From: Reyranella sp.
GTDB taxonomy: Bacteria; Pseudomonadota; Alphaproteobacteria; Reyranellales; Reyranellaceae
Direction of reading: 5' to 3'
NCBI GenBank assembly: GCA_029946105.1
Contig: JAQSDW010000039.1
Location: forward strand, 1 to 63,461
Length of the DNA: 63,461 nucleotides
Shown here: piece by piece, positions 58,453 through 63,461 of the stretch
Layout: every line of letters starts with the position of its first letter
Numbering within the stretch: the first letter of the stretch is position 1
Notes under the pieces: model-generated
Seen by the model: the letters and a program-made list of their open reading frames with translations, nothing else
What the model was told of the DNA's origin: nothing
Database searches by the model: none
Program-made: the position numbers and the translations under genes

Positions 58453-60887
58453 GCCAGGATCTTCTTTCGCTCCGGATCGACGGCGGCGCCGGCGATGCGG
58501 GTTGCCGCGTGACGCTGGGTGAAAGCCTCGATCTCATAGTCGGCGTGGCCGGCTTCCTCGGCCGGCACGTAGCCGAAGGCCACGGCCTTGCCGATGGTGT
58601 GGCCCCAGCCGGCGCTCGAGGTCACGCCCAGCACCTTGCCGCCCCGGCGGATCGCCTCGCCGCCGTAGAGTTGGACGGGAGCGTCGACCAGCAGCGTGAT
58701 CAGCCGGCGCTTCGGACCGGCGGCCTTTGCTTTCTCGAGGGCAGCACGACCGATGAAGTCGCCCTTTTTCTTGAGCGACACGGCGAAGCCCAGACCCGCC
58801 TCGTAGGGCGTGTAGTCGGGCGTGATGTCGGAGCCCCAGTAGAGGTAGCGCTTCTCCAGGCGCAGCGAGTCGATGGCGCGGTAGCCGGCATCGGCGAGGC
58901 CGAATTCCTGGCCGGCAGCCGAGAGGAGCTCGTAGACATGGGCGGCATACTCGGTCGGCAGGTGCAGCTCCCAGCCCAGCTCGCCGAGATAGGTGACGCG
59001 GAGCGCCAGGACCGGCGCGTAGCCGATGCGTAGCAGGCGCGCCGTCATGTAGGGGAACGCCTCGTTGCTCACGTCGCCGTCGGCCACCTTCTCCAGGATA
59101 CGGCGCGACAGCGGCCCCGCGAGATTGATCGTGGCGCGGGCCGAGGTGAAGTCCTGGAGCGTGACCGAGCCGTCGGCCGGCAGGTGGGCTCGGATCCAGC
59201 CGGTGTCGCGCACGCCGAAGGCCGAGCCCGTCACCATGTAGAAGCGGTTCTCGTCGAGGCGCACGAAGGTGAGATCAGCCTCGATGCCGCCGCGTTCGTT
59301 GCAGAGTTGGGTATAGATCAGCGAGCCGGCCGGCTTGTGGAGATCGTTGGCGGCGAGACGCTGAAGGGCCGAGAAAGCGCCGGAGCCTGAAATCTCGTAT
59401 TTGGAGAAGGAGCTCTGGTCGATCAGCACGGCGCGTTCGCGTGCCGCCTGACATTCCGCCGCGACCGGGCCGAACCAGTTGGGCCGGCTCTCGAAGGATG
59501 GCTTGTCGATCGGCTCGGTCCGGGTTGGCGCGAACCAGTTGGGTCGCTCCCAGCCGAAGCGCGAGCCGAACACGGCGTTCTTGGCTTGCAGGAGCGGATA
59601 AAGCGGCGAGCGCCGGCCACCGCGTGCGCTAAAAAGTTCCTCGATCGGGTAATGGATCTGGTAGTAGCGCCAGTAGCTGTCGACACTGCGCTCGGCGAGA
59701 TAGCGCGCGCTCATGTGATGGCTGCCGAACCGGCGCACGTCGAAAGCCCAGAGATCGAGGCCGGGTTCGCCTTCGAGGATCCATTCGGCCATCGCCTTGC
59801 CGGCGCCGCCCGAGGCCGCGATGCCCGAGGTGAAGCCGCAGGCGAGGTAGAAGTTATCGCGTTCGGGGGCGAGGCCCATGATTGGCTCGCCGTCGGGCGA
59901 GATCGGGATCGGGCCGTTGATCACGGTGCGGATACCGAGTTCGTTCAGGATCGGCAGGCGTTCCGCGGCCGGCAGCAGGAAGGCTTCGAGCCGGTCCTGG
60001 TTGGCCTGGAACAGCTCGCGGCCGAAGGAGAAGGGCACACCCTTGCTGCCGAACGTGGGCGTGCCCTGTTCCCAGCCGCCGACCGCCAGCGCACCGGGCT
60101 CGGGCTTAAGATAAAAGATATTGTCGGGATCGCGCAGCGTCGGCAGCCCCTTGGGGATGGCGTCGCTCTTCTCGGTGATCATGTACTGGTGCTCGACGGC
60201 GCCGGCGGGCACGTCCACGCCCGCCATCTTCGCCACGTCGCGCGCCCAGATGCCGGCGGCGTTGACCACGATCTCGCAATCGATCGCGCCCTGGTTGGTG
60301 AGCACGCGCTTGATGCGTCGTCCGTCCGCCTCGAAGCCGGTCACCAGCACGCCCTCGACGATGCGCACGCCGCCCGCCCGCGCGCCCTTGGCATAGGCCA
60401 TGGTGAGGCTCGAAGGCTCGACCGAGCCGTCGTTGGGCACGAACACGGCGCCCACGACGCCGTCGAGCGTGATCAGCGGGAATCTCTCCTGGGCTTCCCT
60501 GGGGGACAGCGTGTGCAGCTCGAAGTCGAAGCTGCGCGCCGTCGTCGCCATGCGCTTGAGCTCGCTCCAGCGCTCCTCGGAGGAGGCGAGGCGGAGGCTG
60601 CCGACCGGCTTCCATTCCGTCGCCTGACCGGTCTCGGCTTCCAGCCGGCCGTAGAGCTGGGCGCTGTACTGCATCAGGCGTGTGAGGTTGCGCTTGCTGC
60701 GGAGCTGCCCGACCAGACCGGCGGCATGCCAGGTCGAGCCGTGCGTCAGCCCGCTCTTCTCCAGCACGACGACGTCGCGCTCGCCGGCCTTGGCGAGGTG
60801 GTAGGCGATGGAGCAGCCGATGGCGCCACCGCCGATGATCACAATGCGCGCTTGAGAGGGGATGCGTGCCCGAGCAGTAAGGGCCAC
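58449..60887 (-). CDS. FAD-dependent dimethylglycine/sarcosine dehydrogenase-like protein with GcvT domain, copy 2
   Basis: 812 residues, clearly paralogous to 39240-41693, with the same FAD domain (IVIIGGGAIGCSIAYHL) and the covalent-FAD histidine in GSTWHAAGLVGQ, and a C-terminal tetrahydrofolate-binding GcvT domain (GELGWELHLP, FIGRAALEKA). Start is GTG at 60887, overlapping the stop of the Rieske oxygenase gene by one base (TAGTG), so the two are translated together. Expected to take the N-methyl product of that oxygenase and capture formaldehyde-level carbon on tetrahydrofolate. Confidence 0.9.
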   Translation of the reverse strand: MALTARARIPSQARIVIIGGGAIGCSIAYHLAKAGERDVVVLEKSGLTHGSTWHAAGLVGQLRSKRNLTRLMQYSAQLYGRLEAETGQATEWKPVGSLRLASSEERWSELKRMATTARSFDFELHTLSPREAQERFPLITLDGVVGAVFVPNDGSVEPSSLTMAYAKGARAGGVRIVEGVLVTGFEADGRRIKRVLTNQGAIDCEIVVNAAGIWARDVAKMAGVDVPAGAVEHQYMITEKSDAIPKGLPTLRDPDNIFYLKPEPGALAVGGWEQGTPTFGSKGVPFSFGRELFQANQDRLEAFLLPAAERLPILNELGIRTVINGPIPISPDGEPIMGLAPERDNFYLACGFTSGIAASGGAGKAMAEWILEGEPGLDLWAFDVRRFGSHHMSARYLAERSVDSYWRYYQIHYPIEELFSARGGRRSPLYPLLQAKNAVFGSRFGWERPNWFAPTRTEPIDKPSFESRPNWFGPVAAECQAARERAVLIDQSSFSKYEISGSGAFSALQRLAANDLHKPAGSLIYTQLCNERGGIEADLTFVRLDENRFYMVTGSAFGVRDTGWIRAHLPADGSVTLQDFTSARATINLAGPLSRRILEKVADGDVSNEAFPYMTARLLRIGYAPVLALRVTYLGELGWELHLPTEYAAHVYELLSAAGQEFGLADAGYRAIDSLRLEKRYLYWGSDITPDYTPYEAGLGFAVSLKKKGDFIGRAALEKAKAAGPKRRLITLLVDAPVQLYGGEAIRRGGKVLGVTSSAGWGHTIGKAVAFGYVPAEEAGHADYEIEAFTQRHAATRIAGAAVDPERKKILA

Positions 60888-62128
60888 TAGCGCAGTTCTC
60901 CGAGATACCAGTCGAGGAAGTGCGCCACGTTGCGTTCACGCACGAGAGAGAAGGGACCAGGTGTGTAGGCGTGCGAGCTGACGCCGGCCTGCTGGGCCTC
61001 GCAGATCGTCCAGTCCTGCTTGTTGGTGAGATCCCAGATCGGCAACAGGCGCTCGAGCGTATAATCCTTGCCCTCGACGGCCTTCTCGTCGACCAGCCAG
61101 TAGCCGCGCACATGGGTCTCGTCGGGCCCGATCGGCGTCAGGCGCGCGGCGGCGGCGTAGTCGCAGTTGGTGTGCTGCCAGAAGTTCGGGAACACGGTGG
61201 TGCGGAGGGTCCCCGAATCCCATTCCTTGATGTCGCCCATCAGGCAGGACAGCGGCTTGCCGTCCATGCTTTGCGTGACGAAGCCTTCGACCACCGGCGT
61301 GCGGTGGCAGCGCCACGACATGCCGGTCATGGTCGACATGGCGTCGCCCTCGTCGAGGCCGAGGCTGCGGAAGCGGGCGTTGGCGCGCGCCACGATGGCG
61401 TCCATGCCGGGCTGCAGCGTGGGATCGAGCATGGCGGCGTCACGCTGCACGTCGTAGGCGGCGGTGTTGTATTCCTTGTGGTTGGGCGGGCAGTGGTAGC
61501 ACTCGCGGTTGTTCTCGAACACGATCTTCCAGTTTGCCCGCACGATGTAGTCGGCCTGGTGGGCGATCTTGGCACGCTCGATGGCGTGCGGCTTCATCTT
61601 GTGGCGGATGGTGGCGAGGGCTGCGGAAAAATCCGGCGGCTGGTCGGCCAGCGAGACGAACAGCAGCCCGGCGGCGTTCTCAATCGCAACAGGCTTCAGC
61701 GACAGGCCTTCCTTGTCGACGCCGAACTCGCGGCGCGTGTCGAGCACCAGCGCGCCATCGAGTTCGTAGGTCCAGCGGTGATAGGGGCAGACCAGCCGGT
61801 GGGCGTGTCCCGTCTCGGTGCCGCAGATCCGGGAGCCGCGATGGCGGCAGACATTGTGGAAGGCGCGGATCTCGCCCTCCCGGCCGCGCACGACGATGAT
61901 CGATTCGGTCCCCACCTTATAAGTGAAGTAGTCGCCCGACTTGGGGACCTGGAAGGCATAGCCGGCGAACAGCCAATGGCGGTGCTGGATGCGCGCCAAG
62001 TCGGCGGCGAAGACCTCCGGGGCGGTGTAAAACGCCCGCTCCAATGGGCCGCCGGGCTTGTGCCGGGCGACCAATTGGGCAATTTCCGGCGACAACGAGT
62101 GACGCGCCGACAACGCCGTGCCGTCCAT
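60887..62128 (-). CDS. Rieske non-heme iron oxygenase alpha subunit (glycine-betaine monooxygenase-like)
   Basis: 413 residues. The [2Fe-2S] ligands are Cys94-x-His96 and Cys114-x2-His117; the mononuclear iron ligands include His212 and His217 in NRECYHCPPNH, with Glu205 and Glu209 nearby. The order and spacing, and the ECYHC context, suit the quaternary-amine demethylase branch (GbcA, CntA). Linked to a dimethylglycine-dehydrogenase-like gene, it probably demethylates glycine betaine or a close relative. The reductase partner (GbcB type) is not in the window. The divergent gene is an aminoethylphosphonate-binding protein. Confidence 0.88.
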   Translation of the reverse strand: MDGTALSARHSLSPEIAQLVARHKPGGPLERAFYTAPEVFAADLARIQHRHWLFAGYAFQVPKSGDYFTYKVGTESIIVVRGREGEIRAFHNVCRHRGSRICGTETGHAHRLVCPYHRWTYELDGALVLDTRREFGVDKEGLSLKPVAIENAAGLLFVSLADQPPDFSAALATIRHKMKPHAIERAKIAHQADYIVRANWKIVFENNRECYHCPPNHKEYNTAAYDVQRDAAMLDPTLQPGMDAIVARANARFRSLGLDEGDAMSTMTGMSWRCHRTPVVEGFVTQSMDGKPLSCLMGDIKEWDSGTLRTTVFPNFWQHTNCDYAAAARLTPIGPDETHVRGYWLVDEKAVEGKDYTLERLLPIWDLTNKQDWTICEAQQAGVSSHAYTPGPFSLVRERNVAHFLDWYLGELR

Positions 62129-62172
62129 TCTGGCTCTCCTCTTGCTAGGGGAGACCGTAGCATGACGGCCTT

Positions 62173-62228
62173 GCCCATCCCCATCCCCATGTTAAGGTTT
62201 TGTGAAGAACGGCACGCTGGGGATGGGC
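62173..62228. promoter_or_regulatory. 11-bp perfect inverted repeat next to the PHO box
   Basis: GCCCATCCCCA (62173-62183) and TGGGGATGGGC (62218-62228), separated by 34 nt. The right arm ends 1 bp before the PHO box. It could be a binding site pair for a second regulator of the divergent Rieske and phnS2-like genes, or a stem in the Rieske leader RNA. No U-tract is attached. Confidence 0.4.
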
Positions 62229-62229
62229 G

Positions 62230-62247
62230 CTGTCACGGATGCGTCAT
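62230..62247 (+). promoter_or_regulatory. PHO box upstream of the aminoethylphosphonate-binding protein gene
   Basis: CTGTCAC-GGAT-GCGTCAT: two 7-bp repeats with an 11-bp period. The first is a full match to the PHO-box half-site CTGTCA(T/C) and the second matches at 5 of 7. It lies 51 bp before the ATG at 62298, where PhoB would replace the -35 element; TGTAGC at 62256-62261 is a possible -10. Confidence 0.7.
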
Positions 62248-62297
62248 AGGGCGCGTGTAGCGAGGCGACCGGAATGTCGCCGGACGGGGAGATAAAA

Positions 62298-63344
62298 ATG
62301 GGCAAGACTACAATTCTGCGGCGCGTGGTGCTGGCGGGGGCTGCGGCTCTTGCCGCGAGCGGTTTCGCCACCAGCGCCTGGGCGCAAAAGACCAAACTCA
62401 CGGTCTATACGGCGATCGAGAACGAGCAGCTCGAGCCGTTCAAGAAAGCCTTCGAGGCCGACAATCCCACCATCGAGCTCGCCTGGGTGCGCGATTCGAC
62501 CGGCGTGGTGACGGCCAAGCTGATCGCCGAGAAGGACAATCCCCGCGCCGATGCGATCTGGGGCCTCGCCGCCTCGAGCGTCGGTCTGTTCGCCAGCATG
62601 GGCATGATCGAGCCCTATACGCCGGCCAACGCCGCGGCGCTGAAGCCGATGTTCCGGAGCGGCAAGACTCCCGATACCTGGGTCGGCATGGACGCCTACC
62701 TCGCCGTGCTGTGCTTCAACACCGCCGAAGCCGCGAAGGGCAAGAAGGCCAAGCCCACGAGCTGGGCCGACCTCACCAAGCCCGAGTACAAGGACTCGAT
62801 CGTGATGCCGAACCCGGCCTCGTCGGGTACCGGCTACCTCACGGTCGCGGGCTGGCTCACCCTCATGGGAGAGGAAGCGGGCTGGAAGTTCATGGACGCG
62901 CTGCACCAGAACGTGGCGCAGTACCTCCACTCCGGTTCGGCACCCTGCGTGCAAGCCGCCAAGGGCGAACGCCTGATGGGCATCGGCTTCGACATGCGTG
63001 GCGCCACCGAGAAGACCAAGGGCGCGCCGATCGACCTGATCGTGCCCAAGGAAGGGCTCGGCTGGGAGATGGAAGTCACGGCCATCATGAAGGGCACCAA
63101 GAACCTCGAAGCGGCCAAGAAGCTCGCGGACTACTCCGCGTCGCTCAAGGCCAACGAGATGTACGGCAAGTACTACGCGATCGTGGCCAACCCGACCGTC
63201 AAGTCGATGCCAACCAACTATCCGGCCGATGGCGAGAAGCTGATGGCCAAGATGGACGTCGAATGGATGGCCAAGAACCGCGAGCGTATCCTGGCCGAGT
63301 GGACCAAGCGCTACGACGGCAAGTCCGCGCCGAAGGCCAAGTGA
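62298..63344 (+). CDS. 2-aminoethylphosphonate ABC transporter substrate-binding protein (PhnS2-like)
   Basis: Periplasmic receptor, 348 residues, signal peptide ending AWA-Q at about residue 29. The mature protein contains LTVYTAIENEQLEPFKKAFE, the ligand-loop WVRDSTGVVTAKL, VMPNPASSGTGYL, and PKEGLGWEMEVTAI, all characteristic of the PhnS2 type in the iron/phosphonate-binding cluster. ATG at 62298 has GGGGAG seven bases before it. Preceded by a PHO box. The ATPase and permease genes should follow beyond the window. Makes substrate for the phnW-phnA-phnY operon at 46179-50105. Confidence 0.9.
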   Translation: MGKTTILRRVVLAGAAALAASGFATSAWAQKTKLTVYTAIENEQLEPFKKAFEADNPTIELAWVRDSTGVVTAKLIAEKDNPRADAIWGLAASSVGLFASMGMIEPYTPANAAALKPMFRSGKTPDTWVGMDAYLAVLCFNTAEAAKGKKAKPTSWADLTKPEYKDSIVMPNPASSGTGYLTVAGWLTLMGEEAGWKFMDALHQNVAQYLHSGSAPCVQAAKGERLMGIGFDMRGATEKTKGAPIDLIVPKEGLGWEMEVTAIMKGTKNLEAAKKLADYSASLKANEMYGKYYAIVANPTVKSMPTNYPADGEKLMAKMDVEWMAKNRERILAEWTKRYDGKSAPKAK

Positions 63345-63387
63345 GCCGTCCAACCAGGCGGCGAACTGCCGATGTTCCCGTGTCATC

Positions 63388-63423
63388 CTGAGGCGAAGCC
63401 GAAGGATCCTTCGCTTCGCTCAG
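63388..63423. repeat. REP-like palindromic element
   Basis: An inverted repeat centred on GGATCC: CTGAG, a bulged G, CGAAG, a bulged C, then CGAAGGATCCTTCG and the complementary arm ending in CTCAG. It lies directly after the binding-protein gene. The shape is like dispersed intergenic palindromes of proteobacterial genomes and may also help end transcription, though no U-tract follows. Sequence 63424-63461 holds nothing else recognisable. Confidence 0.6.
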
Positions 63424-63461
63424 CAACCATTAAGAACGAGCTGTCATGCGGCGGCGTTGCG

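Overview
High-G+C chromosomal DNA, almost certainly from an alphaproteobacterium. Support: a fabI-aroC-sppA block, SSB ending in DDDIPF next to gyrA, abundant TRAP and Bug-type solute-binding proteins, hydantoinase and dimethylglycine-dehydrogenase paralogues, an MlotiK1-like cyclic-nucleotide channel, and a direct-repeat SOS box (GAAC-N7-GAAC) of the alphaproteobacterial LexA type. A soil or water generalist of the Rhodospirillales/Reyranella or Rhizobiales kind is my guess; the genus cannot be fixed from the sequence alone. No phage, insertion sequence, CRISPR array or rRNA operon was seen.

Region 1 (1-16139) is housekeeping: sppA (cut by the window edge), a small membrane protein, aroC and fabI in one leftward operon; pdxH, a cation-diffusion facilitator and an APH-kinase/AAA fusion going right; a LysE exporter, uvrA and an MFS transporter going left; ssb; a HAD phosphatase; gyrA; coaD; and tRNA-Lys(TTT) with a good sigma70 promoter.

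Region 2 (16168-28555) is an envelope-glycan synthesis and export locus: a Wzm/Wzt-type ABC exporter, a GT21-like glycosyltransferase, a lone STAS protein, a Wza-like outer-membrane lipoprotein, a complete DevBCA-type (adaptor, FtsX-like permease, ATPase) exporter and two processive GT2 synthases. Facing them is a leftward pair, manC (GDP-mannose supply) and an amidinotransferase. This mix is the best candidate in the window for an undescribed system.

Region 3 (28660-43413) is catabolic: a cNMP-gated K+ channel, then a rightward series hyuA-hyuB, a TRAP transporter (dctPQM), a glutamine-synthetase-like ligase, an iron alcohol dehydrogenase, a dimethylglycine/sarcosine dehydrogenase-like flavoprotein and a haloacid-dehalogenase-like protein. 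It ends in a decayed Gfo/Idh/MocA dehydrogenase fused to a stray N-terminal fragment.

Region 4 (43469-63461) concerns phosphorus and small-molecule use: a Na+/phosphate symporter with a PHO-box-like site; a LysR regulator divergent from phnW-phnA-phnY (2-aminoethylphosphonate to acetate and phosphate); a GFA protein behind an SOS box; two PEP-mutase/isocitrate-lyase relatives; an AGE-type epimerase; a Bug solute-binding protein; a Baeyer-Villiger-type monooxygenase; a MarR regulator; a Rieske oxygenase coupled to a second dimethylglycine-dehydrogenase paralogue (glycine-betaine-type demethylation); and a PhnS2-like aminoethylphosphonate-binding protein preceded by a strong PHO box. Phosphonate uptake and degradation are therefore both present but about 12 kb apart.
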